64,000 nt of DNA from Mycteria americana. Lineage: Eukaryota; Chordata; Aves; Ciconiiformes; Ciconiidae. Positions 47,766 to 60,240 of the stretch are shown here, piece by piece. The notes under the pieces are model-generated. The model was not told where the DNA came from. It ran no database searches and saw only the letters and a program-made list of their open reading frames with translations. Position 1 is the stretch's first letter; every line of letters starts with the position of its first letter. The position numbers and the translations under genes are program-made. The DNA is taken from positions 18,684,001 through 18,748,000 of the forward strand of contig NC_134373.1 of NCBI RefSeq assembly GCF_035582795.1, given 5' to 3'.

Positions 47766-49984
47766 TCGTGGGTGCAAGCTCACCCTCAGTCTCAGCAGCT
47801 TACAGCAGAACACCAGCCAGTTCCTTCTTTCCTGTTGGAGCACTCAGCTATTTTAATGGGATTCTGACCAAAACTGCAACTAATTAAGAATCAATTCAGG
47901 ACCATTAGTAAGTGGGACTAAGCTAGCCAGTGTTGCATATTTCAAAAGAGTTCACTTTAATGAGAGGAGTTCTTGGACAGGGGAAGAAAAACCCCACAAG
48001 CAGATTAAAGATAGTGTAGGGACCTTCTCCAGTTAAACTAAACAACTAATGGTACACAGAAAGATGCTGAACTTGTAGTCCTCTCTAATTGATCTACTTA
48101 CTGTTCTTAAGGAAACTCAAAACAATAATGAATGCAGGTATTAACTGCGTGTTAGTCATTCAAGAGCTATTTATAAACATTAGCAATTGTTACATTTCGC
48201 AGTCCCTCTTTCTCTTCATCAGAGAAACATATGTTCTCTTTTTTTCAGACATATTAACCTTAGAACTGTCAAACCATTTTCTTTTCTTTGGGCTTTGTAC
48301 TTCTGCGACATCTGTTTATCTGCACTGCGTTGCCTGCAGATGGTATATTTAAAATTTGTTAAGGGGTTAGGATGCCATATTTTTGACAGCTGTAGTTTTG
48401 TTTCACCACAGAACAAAACTTTGCTAAAAATGCAGTGCTTTGAGGGAATGATTTAATTTTCATTATTTCATTAGTTGTATCAATTTCTCCCCCTAATCTC
48501 TTGCTGTTGTGAGTTCTGTTAATGAACTGGTAGCATGTAAATGTAATCATTTAAGGAGAAATAGAAAAAGCAATATATGGCTGATTGATTTGAATTATTA
48601 GAGTGGGAACGTATACAACTATATTGAGATAGACTGATATTTAAGTACTAAAATCACTATACAGTAAATTGAAAGTGCAAACCCGAACATATTATGTGGC
48701 AAGTCCTAAACCTCACAATGACCTCAGCTCAGGAGAAACTTGGACAAGGTTTCTTGGTTTGAGACAAACTGAACAGAGTGACAAATCTACTGTCAGTGTG
48801 TTTAAGAAAAAAGTATGCAGAGCTGTTTATATTCCCAGCATGTGAACATGAATGGAGACCTTAGTGCAAACCTTTATAGTTGATACACATTTTAGATGTC
48901 TTTTAGAATAAGTTAAGAATTTACACAGGAATTACTGGGAACCTTTGTTATTTCAAAAAACCAATTAATTTGGCTGCAGAGAACAGAATGTGCTAGAACA
49001 TCTTTCCAGTATGCTTGTTTGAAAGATGAGCATCTCGGCTATTTCATTGTTCGTTTTCTATTTTACAGTCTAAGCTGTATTGCTAAACAAACAGTGTGCA
49101 CTCAGTAGTACAACATTCTCTTGCAGTAAATATCAATCAGAACAATCATAAAGAGGCAAATAATTTTTGAATTATTTATCTTTGTAGGAAAAGCAGGCCC
49201 TAGCCAGGAGCAGAAGGGTCTCACTGTCACTGCTATTTACATTAGTCCTTGTTTTGTATACATGGACTCTCAATACAGTGCCTGTGCACATCTTGGAAGT
49301 ACTGCTTTTAGAAGCTATATCTTTTTAAGCAAGCTTCTTTAGCTTCTGTGAAAAAGGAAACGGGGTTTGTGTTTGTAGTGACAAGTGATAGTGAGAACAA
49401 CAGAGGACAAAAATCTGGGGGGAGAGGAAAAACTCTACTTTAAGGAGGCTGGAAATAAATCAGGACTGTCTGTTAAACATGCACATCTTTTTATTTTTTA
49501 TTTTGAATCTTACTTGGATATTGCACTTCTAGTGACCTCAGATGTATGTTGACATTTAACAGGGAAAATGACTGACAGATCAACAGCTGTGAACTTTGTT
49601 ATTTTTCATAAAAGAAGCAAACAAGTAATTTCAGCTCTTTCTTTCCTGTGGGCTGTGTGCTAAGATCTGAGAAGGATAAAAATACAGAGTCCTCCCACAT
49701 CCTGGTCAAAGCTTTTGGCTTTTACAAAATAAATGGAATGGAACAAAGTGTCACTTGAATGTATAGAAGGGTGTTTGGAATGAGGACAGGCCAGGAGAGA
49801 CATGACCAGTATTTCCATGCCAGTGGAGATCCACAGACCAAGCATCAACCCTCAGGCGAGTAAGCCTCAGAACAGCTCCCAGATGCTATAAAAACTATTT
49901 CAGAGTAGTTATGCAGCCATTCCGCATCTTATGGGAAGAGAATTCTACTGACCTGACCTGTGCCAAAAGGCACAAGCAATATCC
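47766..49984. other. Non-coding unique sequence
   Basis: AT-rich, no gene or repeat family recognised. Confidence 0.6.
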
Positions 49985-50000
49985 TTTTTTTTTTTTTTTT
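49985..50000 (+). repeat. Poly(T) run of 16
   Basis: Homopolymer of 16 T. No retrocopy body is visible on the adjoining side. Confidence 0.85.
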
Positions 50001-50360
50001 GGGTCTTAAGAGGTGATCTCAATGTTTTTCCGTTTCTATTCTACCATCAGTTAGAAAAGGAAAGCCTCTTTGCTTGAGCTGAAAGAGGTGGAGCTCTCTC
50101 ATCACTTCCATCTTCTGGGCCTTATTTTTATTCATCTATGATAAGCTATGAGGATCTCCTTATGCTCACTTACGGTCAGCCTGTTGAGCATAACAACATA
50201 ACTGCAGAACTATCAGTACCATCAAATTCAAGACTCCTTCACAGTTTGTATGTGGTGTCCTTTAGATTTTAGTTAAGAATATGTTCTTTATACAGCTTCA
50301 GTTTCTGACATCTTCCTGACTATTCATTTCCCTCTATGAAAGCAATTAACTTCTAATCAT

Positions 50361-50414
50361 GGTGTGTGGGGGTTTTTTGTTGTGGGGTTTTTGGGTTTTT
50401 TCTTTTTTTTTCAG
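50361..50414 (+). repeat. G/T-rich low-complexity tract
   Basis: Alternating G runs (5, 4, 3) and T runs ending in CTTTTTTTTTCAG. The pyrimidine-rich end doubles as a strong splice-acceptor-like sequence for the interval that follows. Confidence 0.7.
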
Positions 50415-50493
50415 ATGTAGGTAATTATTTTATGGTAATATCTGACAGGGGTTTGGTAAAAAGGCTGAGATGCTACTGGAGATCCTACATCAG
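50415..50493 (+). other. Candidate 79-bp exon
   Basis: A long polypyrimidine tract ending TTTCAG at 50414 lies directly upstream, and a perfect CAG|GTAAGT donor spans 50491-50499. One frame of three is open across the 79 bases (25 codons with 2-base overhangs on each side). The short peptide matches nothing I recognise. Its phase does not join the other candidate at 17541-17641, so if real the two are more likely parts of a non-coding RNA or unrelated. Confidence 0.25.
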
Positions 50494-53400
50494 GTAAGTA
50501 ATGATGTCTTGTTGGCTAAAATTTCTGATACTATGGAAACTAAGTAAGTCTGAAGCGTCATTATTTTTATTTTTACTTCTTGGAATGTATTTACTGCTTG
50601 CTTTCCCATGCAGTTTGCCAGCAACTTTTTTGCATGACTGCCAGCAATATGGAGACTGCAAGAGTCTACAATTGCTTTTGCCTTCCTTTCAGAAATCCAT
50701 GAAACACATTTCACATCCTTGTAGGGAAGATGTTTCTGTCTCTAAACAGGGATTGGAGGAGGTGAAATACAGGGGGAAGCACAGTTCTTTTCCTTCCTCT
50801 TCTTGGATATGTAGCACTCCTTTATTGGTTCTTCTCCAGGATGCACTCCTCAAGGAGAGCTCCCCCTTCTCTGTTGCAGTGAGGGTCAGCTGCTCCCTCA
50901 GGGAGGAGGAAGCCAAGGGTGGTCAGAACAGAGGCCAGGCAGTAACTTCACTGATAGGGCAAAGTCAATACAGCACCTGAGCCAGGAAAGTGCAACAGGG
51001 TGGTGGCAGTAACAGGTCCTATTGATAGACCAGTGATGACCAAGGCAAAAGCAAAGTAACAAGTCAAGTCGAAACCCAGTCTGGGAAAGTCAAGCAACAA
51101 TTTAGGTGTAGGTCTGGGAAAAAGTACACCTACAGCGTACCTCAGGCATGAGCTTAAATGAGGCTACTGAGGCCATGGGCAGGGGTGTGTGGAGGCCCCA
51201 GGTGGGGCAATTAAGGTCTATTAGCGCACTCAAGGCTGAGACAGAGCTTTGTTGTTTACAATTCAATCTGCATTTCTCCTGCTTTGTCCAGCCATTGGAA
51301 TCTTTTTTTCTCTGCCACCAAAAATGAACTTACACAGTGTCTCTGCACTTCCCTATTTGTCCTCTACTCCTCAGCTCTGCCTTTCTTCACTGGTCTAAGA
51401 CTTTTAATGCAAAGTGACAGCAAGAACAGTAAAACCTTGTTATAATGTCACTTGAGGTTTGGATAGAAAACAACATTTATTTTAACAAATCCATGACCCC
51501 ATAGCAATTTTGCTGTTGGCGCTGTGCTGCATACCATGGCTACTTGGAACTTCATAGCCCCAGCAAAGACATTCCTACTTCCCAACCATGACTGGTTCCT
51601 CAAGAAAGACTAGAGTATTTCTCTTATTTGCTGAAGGAATGAAGTTTACGACACACAGCTGAACCCATCTGATACTCTCCAGTAGAAGGCAGGGGTCCAT
51701 GTGCACTCAATCAAAAGCATTTTAATAAATCATAGCCAAAGGTGGGGGGGAAGAGGGCAGGACAGACAGGAAATACGTATGTTAACATTCATTTGAAATG
51801 ATTGTTGCTGATAAAGGCATCCTGCTGGCTCTCGTACTTTGTTGGATAGTAAAGCAAGGTCACAGAGCACTAGGGAAAAGAGAAAATCTGTGATATGAGA
51901 ATCATGGACGTTATAGGCAAGGAACAATATTATTAGGAATTGAACTGAACAATGGCAAGGACTGCATATTAGCCTGTGTTTTGCTAGTGCTGTCACTGGC
52001 TGTTCAAAACAAGGCTTTGCAGTCTTTTATATAAAAACCTCTAATAAAGTGATTTTTTCCATATGATATGTGACTAAGTAGGTTAAATTATGACATAAGC
52101 ATACAACTTGACTTTAAAATACCTACATTTTTGCCTCTATAGTGCTGCAGAAGAGAAAAATCTTTGAATTGAAATGAAAAAAAATGAATAGAACTAAAAT
52201 TGTGTCATCTCCCCCCCTCGCCCCCAACTCAGCACTAGCTTCCTGAGGAAACACACTCAAGAACAGCCCAGCTTAATTCTATGACTTCTGTTCCAGTGGC
52301 ACTGTAAAAATGGCATTTGTATGACGCTGTTTAGTCATATATTGGTGTTTTCAAGTTATTGTCTTCCTATAAAAGAAAACTGCATCTTTGAGATGTTTTT
52401 ATTAACGCTAAATACTAGTGCTATAGCATCTGATCAACTTCTTTTTCTCCACTTAGGGAAAGTCTGCCTTATTTACAGCTATTGAGCCAGTTAGCTCCCA
52501 CCTCTACCAAAAAATAATCAAGAAGTACATGTATGCCTATGAGACACAATGTACTAGGGGGCATAAAAATGTACATCCTCATTATGAGTTTCTCTAGTTT
52601 CCTTGAGAAAAAAGCTTCCAAGTTTAGATCTACTTAAATAAACTTTAGAGTTGAGGACTAGTTGTGTAACCACAAAGCCTGTGGGCTGCTTTCATTTTTT
52701 GAGGGTTTTGGAAGTGTGGAGTGTATGTACTAGACCACACCATAAATTTTTCCATTGGCAATCACCTGTCAATAATCCTTGCAAGGTATTAGCTTAAGGT
52801 GGAATGGAACAGGACATATATAAATGTAAAATATTAATGGCAGGTGCAGACCTGAGCTTACGAGAGGCAGAGGGATGTGGTGCACCTTAAGACAAACCAA
52901 GCCATGTGATGGCACGTCCAACTGATCACTACTAGTAGGAAGAGCACATGAGGTAAATTGGCACTTGAGTTAGGCAAAGACATTATAATTAGTCACTCAT
53001 TCTGACCTTAGAAATTGTGAATATCTGTAAATCTTATATATATTGTTTTCATATGTTCCTGGTGCCAAACTGCATGGAAGTAATTCATTCACCTCAGGAG
53101 CTTTTTTAGCCAAACTAATTGGCTAGATTGGAATATGGCAAATATAAAATCTTTAAATGGTAGTAATTTTGATCCCAAGATAAAAACCCTGTTAATGAAG
53201 GTCTTTATCTTTTGTTTTGATCAAACTGTGTGGTCACTGTACCTATTCAGAGGAAAAGGAGCTCTATGGGATGTGTGCAGCAATCTGCTTGTATAGATCA
53301 GAATGCACAAATAGGGGCTAAAAAATGAATGTGATGGCCACCTAAACTATGCATGCCTTTTAGTGAGAATGACGTCTGTTTATATGATTGATGGCTTATG

Positions 53401-54402
53401 TTTGTTATCCTACTTCAGGTAAAACATTTGCTGCAAGCAGGATTTCTGCAAAAACTTTAGGACTGAGCCTTAAAAAGGAATTTGCTTTTTGAATAATTTC
53501 TTTCTTTCTCTCTTTCTTTCTTTGAGTGAACATAAAAGGGTCCACAGAGCAGTGGTGTATAAAGACAAAGTCAGGCTGAGTATTACATCTTACCAGTGAT
53601 ACACAAGTGTTAGTCAAATGGAGAGATGACAGTGGAATAAGGAAACAATTAAACTTCAATAAAAGAAAATGAGGAATAACGTTCCAGTCAGATCTAATCA
53701 CATTATGTATAGCATAACTTTCAAATTGGAAGTCCATAAAACCCAACCACACCTCAGCCAGTTTGTCTGGCATCCGTCCTGTATAATAAGCCAGAGGTTC
53801 CTCGTGGCACAACTCCAAGGCAGTTTGAAACCATGTCTGCAGTGGGGATGGCACTGAGCCATGTTTCCAAAGAGGCAGAATAATTTTTCTGGTGGGAAAG
53901 GTCAGACAGTACAGAGCCATGAGGGATGAGATTCCCTTTTTCAGCTTTTTCTCCATTCTTATTCCTCCAAATATATTTCTTTTAATAGTAAAATTAATTC
54001 ACAAACAGAAAACCTGCCATTAAGCAATATTAAAGATCCATTTAAACTGATAGGCAGCAGGAAATCCAGAACCCAGGCAACCTGGCTTGTATCATTATAA
54101 AACTTAGCAAAGAATTTGATAGGTTGCTGATTACCTTTCCCCTGTCCTGTAAGTCTCTTCCCCAACAAACTTTTTAGACTCTTACCTAATACAGATAAAA
54201 AGAGAATGTACTGGATACTCATTCCCATGTTCTATATTTCATATGTGCAACGCATGCATTAATGTAGTAGTTAATTTACATTTATCTTCCATTTTAAATA
54301 ATAATCTTATTCATAATGCATAAATGGATTCCATATGCTACCAGACAAATCATTCCTAATTTTCATTATGGAAGCACATATGGGAACTGTGCTCACCCAG
54401 GT
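50494..54402. other. Non-coding sequence with a GC-richer patch
   Basis: No gene supported. From about 50880 to 51240 the sequence is richer in G and C, with repeated CAAG/GTCAAG/CAGG words reminiscent of a decayed repeat that I cannot name. A (TTTC)n tract lies at 53497-53523. The 183-codon minus frame at 53405-53956 is the longest outside CR1. It translates through that tract and has no recognisable domain, so it is taken as chance. Confidence 0.5.
53497..53523 (+). repeat. (TTTC)n simple repeat
   Basis: Imperfect TTTC/TCTC tract of about 27 bases. Confidence 0.85.
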
Positions 54403-54471
54403 TAAAATCCTGGCTCCATTGAAGTCAATGGCAAATTTCCCACTAATTTTGCAAAGGCCAAGATTTCACCC
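54403..54471. mobile_element. Ancient foldback repeat with inverted arms
   Basis: 'taaaatcctggctccattga' then 'agtcaatgg' on the left, and 'ttcccactaattttgcaaag' then 'gccaagatttcacc' on the right, form degenerate inverted arms around a short centre. The 'cattgaagtcaatgg' core is the hallmark of a palindromic ancient amniote repeat common in birds and turtles. Probably the remains of a non-autonomous element. Confidence 0.6.
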
Positions 54472-56768
54472 TTGATGTTCAGCCACCCTAATAATACAAA
54501 GAGCCAATGTTGAGAAATAGCATCCTGTCCTCTTGTTCTCTCTTCGCATACCTCAAGATAAGTTTGAGTAAGAACTGAGTTATCGCTGATTTAATGTAAT
54601 CCATTCCTCTGAGTTTTCTAGTTTGCATTAAGTTCTTTTCTTGGGGTGAAAGGGATACAGATTTACAGTTATGGTAGCCACACAGTTGTCTGCAAATGTT
54701 AGCAGTGCCAGTTATTTCAGAGACTTTGCAGAGAGAAGTGGAGAAGATCACTGGTAAATGACACAAGAACTAGCATGCACTGGAGAGGAAGGGCAATATG
54801 GAGCTTTCCAGTGGTAAGAAACATGTCTTAGGGAAATTGGGTCTGTGGCATCTTTTGTCACAGTCTATGGGTCATGATTGGATCTGGTCCAACAGAAAAT
54901 TGTATTTGATCCATTGCTCTTTCTATGTGGCCCTTCTTGGAACTCTTCGGATGTGTAGCAAGTGGATTACAGGCAGCTGAATTGTTCTTGCAATCTGATT
55001 TCTTTCCCAGGGGCCCTAACATACTTCTCTATAATGCGAAAGGAAATGCCCTCCTCGTGTGGCTAAAATGCAGTCCACCATGGGATGGATGCATGTCCAG
55101 TCATTTGTCATCAGTGCAAATGCTTGGACGTTATAGCAATGCTCACATGATGAGCATTGCGCAAACAGTCCATGTTGTTTGAAAGAAGGTATCTCTTGCG
55201 GAGCAGAGATAGAATCCTTGTACTTTGGTTGCACTCGATGAGAACCAGAATAAAGCTCGAATTCCTCTTAATTTCTGTGTTGGATTTACAGTACTCCAAC
55301 ATTCCTTCTTGCACATAGACATGGGATGCGCATTGAGAGGAACTTTAGTGAAACTGGCTGGATCACTATATTTTATCTTGAGTTGGATGGAGCTTAATAT
55401 CAGCCATTCCAGAAGTGGATGGCTGATTTCCAAGACTGACCTTGATTCAAATTCAAGCATCCCTAAAATTCACACAAGTTGAGCCTCTGGAAACTTTTTG
55501 CATATTGAGTTTTTTAAATATATATGACAATAACCTCAATTTTTTTACCAGAGCTAGGAAGTAACTGACATTCTGGCTCACAGAACAAATGAAGATATTT
55601 TATTTAACATGTACACACTTTAAAAAGTGTTCACAAATTAAAAATAAACATCGGTTTGAGATGAAAAATAAACAATTTCTAGTTAGAAACTGGAAAGATG
55701 TTTTGAGTTTTCTGTTCTTTTTGCTCCCTTTTTTGACCATAAATATTAGTCTGGTTCAACTAAGATTCTTGAAGCATTCTGCTTAAATTGTAGTTTTGAC
55801 AAATCAATTTATGATTTGAATTTATGAAAACATGTCACACAGCCTAATTACTTGTTAAGATCCATTGTTTTGGAGTCCTTTCACTAGAAAAAATTGCTCA
55901 TTAAGCTAATCAGCCAAGTTCTTGGCTGGTGCAAATCTGAGCATCTCTACTAGTGTTCCTGGCAAGATCTCTGAAGTCATCACCATCACATCACTGTCTG
56001 CTGAAGCAGACATTTTCCATGTGTAAGGACTACGAGATTAAGCATCATGTAATATGTGAGAAGCTGGTTAATAAAGAGCTGGAACAATAAATTATATTAA
56101 TAACTTCAATTTTAGCTAATTTGTCTCTGCAAGGTATTATTCCATTTTATTTTGCCTGCATTTTTATTTTCAGTACTAGGACATGACAAGTTGTGAATTA
56201 TGATCTATTCATTCATACCCAGTTTCAACACAACTGGGTGTGAATTAATACTCCATAATTCATATAGTGGAGTGTCTTATTACAATTATAAAATTTTATT
56301 AGAAAATGTTTTTTAATATTTATATTGTTAATTAAATGATGATGAGTCTCATAAATTCTGAACAATGAATTATGTTGTGTTAGGCACTATTCAGATTTCA
56401 TATGTTAGCCAATCAAGGTACACAGAGTTCTCTATTATTTAATATACTATATAATAATGTCAGGCTATGAGATTTTTCTTTAGTATGTGGAATTTCTTAT
56501 TCAGATGGACTTTACCAGAAAATTTTCATTACTAATTTTTAAACATAGGGGTCAGCGATGTAGGAAAGAGCATTTAACTTTTCATTTAAAAGGTAAGAAA
56601 ACCTCAGGTCACATAAACCTTGGGCAATTAAGCAGTGTTGTTTTTGAGGGCAACAGCAGTCTCTCCTGTCTGCTAACTTTCCTAAAGCACTTTAATCTCT
56701 TCGCTATTTTGGATCTAGCTCTGCATTTCATCTCCTCATTGTGAAAGCCTCATTCCAGGTCTCTTTGT
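54472..56768. other. Non-coding sequence with hairpins
   Basis: No gene supported. A perfect inverted repeat with 10-bp arms (GCAATGCTCA / TGAGCATTGC, 5-base loop) lies at 55136-55160, and one with 9-bp arms (ATCAGCCAT / ATGGCTGAT) at 55399-55427. Overlapping short frames on both strands at 54925-55482 show no domain. Confidence 0.55.
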
Positions 56769-56812
56769 GAAAGCACTTAAACATGTGCTTAAAGTCAAAC
56801 ATATGCTTCAGT
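56769..56812. mobile_element. Short ancient repeat fragment
   Basis: 'gaaagcacttaaacatgtgc' then 'ttaaagtcaaacatatgctt' matches the 'gcacttaaacatatgcttaa' arm of an ancient amniote palindromic repeat. Confidence 0.5.
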
Positions 56813-59800
56813 GTGTCCTAAATTAAAGTGAGATCTGTAGTACTCTCAGGCATATAGAAATTGAAGATGAGATGCATAGGGGGAATTGTAATTCAAGATA
56901 GATGTGGATTACATGACATTACTACGATAAAGATATCCCAATTCTGATTGTTACTCATGAAATCAAAACCATGCCATCTACATAAATTATATGGAAAGAC
57001 GCAGCAGCCAGAGTGAGTTAGATAAAAAGGTGACTTGTTCAGTAAAAAAAAGTGACCATCTTTGCATGATATAAACAATAGGAAATAATTTAGACCCATT
57101 CTGTATCTATGTAAACATTTTTTTTTTAAATTATCATACATTTTTCTAATTGGTTTCTATGAGAATTTAGCTTTGAATTTAATTGTACAAGGTTCTGGAT
57201 TAATTTAATGCCCATAGAAGTTAAATTACTTTGAGTCAGGTGAAGTGAAGAACTGCAGAGATGTACCAATAATTCATCTCCTCCCCAGCCTTTGAAATTC
57301 TTTGATTACAGATGGTGTAAAGGCCCAGTCCCAGGTAGAGATTCTCTGTGCAGGGAATGCAGGGCTGAGTCCTTTAAAGCAATGATTATGTGTGGCAGCA
57401 TTCTTCCCTGTCAGGTGTTGCTGTTGTGAGAGTGCAGCCAGAGTTGCCTACTGCTGCTTTATTAATAATGGAACGCTCACAGAAATTCCATGCAAAATTG
57501 ATTTTTGAACAGTATATAAGAATCTAATATGAAGTCTTAAAATGTCATTGAAAAATCTGCTTGTAATTTACTTTGCCTGTAAGAACTTACTGCCCCACTA
57601 TAAAGAATTTTACTGTATTTCTCTCCATTAAACAACAATTTTTTGCATATTTGTTCAGCCTTCTTGCTGTGACATGCCACTGTGAGCTGGTAGATATTTA
57701 AAACCATACGTGGGCTCTGTTTCTTTTGTTGCCTTATTCAAATGGCAAGTGGAGATATTTTCATCACAGTGCAGGTGAACAGTGTTAATGGTTCATTATC
57801 TAATGCCGAATGTTAACTGATGAATTGCAAATGTACTGTTTGGAAAAGAGTGAACATGCTTCTGTGGCTGCAAAAATTGTTCTTGTTCTTTTTTTAAGCT
57901 TTGAAAAAAACACTGTCAAGTACAGAGCAAAGATTCCTGGGGTTGAGGCCCAGGACAGGAGAATGGGAGAGCTTCATTTTAATTGTTTTGGGTCCAAAGC
58001 TTTCTTTGTGACTTGAATTATTTTACTAAGCACTTGATTTAACCTTCCATTCACTGACCCAAAACTTTATCAATATAATTGCAGGTGTAACTTTACCTAC
58101 AACCCTTAATGATGCCACTGATTAATAATACGCATACACAAATAACCTCTAGGAACTTGTAGCAGTTTTAAAAGGCTGAAGATATTTTTCTGCCTCATTT
58201 CTTTATTTCAAAAATAGACCTGAAAGTACCGTTGGGCAAAAAAAGGTATGTTCACTGATGTTTGCACAGATTCCACAAATATTCTCAAATGTGTGGCATT
58301 TTATTTTTTGTATGGGCAATTGAAGCTTTTTAGGTGACAGAACCCCAAGTGTATGGCCTCCTTGCTTAATACAGTGTTTCTGGTACTAAAGTACTGAGGA
58401 ACAGCATTGCTAGAGCTTGTTTGTATTGCCGTTCACGCCTCTGCATCTGGGCTGTGGCTTTTGACTTCATTGTATCTGACAAACCTGTCAGGATTATGAA
58501 ATTCCAGAACCGCTCCACATTAAAAGATCAAAGATGTGGTTCTGCCAATTAAACCTAAGAGTTTTATAGGAGTATGAAAGAAATTTTGACAACCCTGTCC
58601 AACATTTGCTAGTATTTGTAGGAGTTGAGAGATGGAGATTCCAAGAAGCTAAGTAATTTCTTATTTTCTAAAGTGTTTCCAACAGAAGGGTTGAAATTTA
58701 GTAACTTGGGAAAATATAGAAATTGCAAGAAAAGCTAGCTGGCTTTATATGCTACTTAACCATAGGTTCTTGATCAGCTGGAGGAAGTTGTTTATACTTT
58801 TGGATTAAAGCAGAACTTGAACTATGCATGGATTTCCAGTTGTTCTTCAGTCAGGGGTAGGCTTTAGCACTTGACCTGAAAAGAGTAGTTCAGAAATATA
58901 TCATTCTGAAGCTCCACTTCAAAATCCTCTTATTCTGGGTATAAGCACAAAAATCAGCAAGCCCCTCCCCAAACAATTAAAATATACCTCTAAAATTAGT
59001 GGCTTCTAACCAGAAGAGCAAGACTTATCTTCCAGAAAATACTTACTACAGGAAACCTTTCCTAGTAGGTTTTGTAACTTTTACTATAATAATTTTGCAA
59101 CTTGCATATAAACTCTTGGATAATGGCTAAGCAACCATCCAGCCTCTTTGATTGCTCCCACACCTGACCAGACTTTCCAGTCATGGAAGTACATTCAAAC
59201 TTTGCTAAAAGCAGTAAGGAGAGGTCTAGATTTTCCCCATTGGGGATTGCTGCTGAGGTACACAGCTGGTGATGAGGAGGGGCAGTTGCTTTTAAACAGG
59301 AGGTTGGGTTGTTGGATACCAACTAACTAGTTAGTAATGAGTTTAGGAAAGTTATGAGAGAATACATATCTGGCAGAATAGTTTGCTGAGTAGCATTTCT
59401 CTATGGAGAATGAGGTAGTCAAGTAGATGTGAGGCCTGTGAAGGTGACAGGGCTTGGAGAGGGAAATACGTTATGAGAGCTGGTAGTTGGAAGTCAAAAC
59501 TACTAGGTAGCTGAGGAGTAGAAATCCATAGCTAGTGTATGTTCCATAAAGTAATATATATTGCATGAAGACATGAAGATTGCTAAAATTTGGAGACACT
59601 GCCTTGATAAGCAAAGGCCACATTGGAGCTGAGTACGAAAAGGCAGCAGTACGTGAGGAGTTCTTTCTGAAATGAACTCCTCTTTCTGAAATTACCTCTA
59701 TTAACCTGTGGTCTGTGCTGCAATATAATCCTTTCTCTGACATGTGGGCCAGGACATTGGGCTTGGTTTCTGCTTCTTCATCACCATTTAGTGCTAGTTA

Positions 59801-60108
59801 ATAATGAAATAGGAGTGGGAATGCTACAACTTGTGAATAAATGTCATTTCACACTGCTAACAAAATTTGGGGGACTTGATAATCAGCAGCTATGGCTCAG
59901 TATTTTCTACAAACAGCTATGCCATGCAGATCTGTTTCTTGAGTTTCTGTAATAAATGGGATTTCTTTGTGAAACACAAAACTTAGCTTTCAGAGTATGT
60001 TGTTTCCTCTACATTTTTTCTGAGTATATTCCTGTCTATCAGAGAAAGCTCTTAACATTTCACACTTCTCCCCATTCCTTTGCTAGTATAATCTAGGAAA
60101 AAAGTAAG
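56813..60108. other. Non-coding unique sequence
   Basis: No gene seen. A perfect 9-bp inverted repeat with a 10-base loop (GAGGAGTTC / GAACTCCTC) lies at 59655-59682. The stretch near 58610-58665 weakly recalls a MIR antisense core but is not called. Confidence 0.55.
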
Positions 60109-60240
60109 ATGCATTGGACTGGAACTCAGGAGACTTGAGCTCCATTTTAATGTCTCCCACAGTCTTTTTTGACCTGGGCAAGTCACCCTCCTATGCCCAC
60201 TTCTTACATGTACGTTGGGGAGAGTAATTATTTGCCTCAA
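60109..60240 (+). mobile_element. MIR-like amniote SINE fragment
   Basis: Landmarks occur in MIR order on the + strand: 'ggactggaactcaggagact', 'gagctccattttaatgtctc' (decayed tRNA B-box region), 'gacctgggcaagtcaccctc' (the highly diagnostic 'gaccttgggcaagtcac' core), then 'gttggggagagtaattattt' corresponding to the 'aaatggggataata' end. A non-autonomous tRNA-derived SINE, inactive for a very long time in birds. Confidence 0.8.

Noticed and set aside
50361..50460. G-quadruplex
   Set aside because: Only three clustered G runs of decreasing length; the fourth is too far away.
53405..53956. 183-codon minus-strand open frame, longest outside CR1
   Set aside because: It translates through a TTTC tract, has no recognisable domain or signal, and a frame of this length is plausible by chance in 64 kb of low-stop-density stretches.
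55920..55970. Ancient palindromic repeat fragment ('gctggtgcaaatctgagca')
   Set aside because: Similarity is limited to a short word and not enough to call a repeat.
58610..58665. MIR antisense core
   Set aside because: Only a loose resemblance to the 'gaggttaagtaacttg' part, with no supporting neighbouring blocks.
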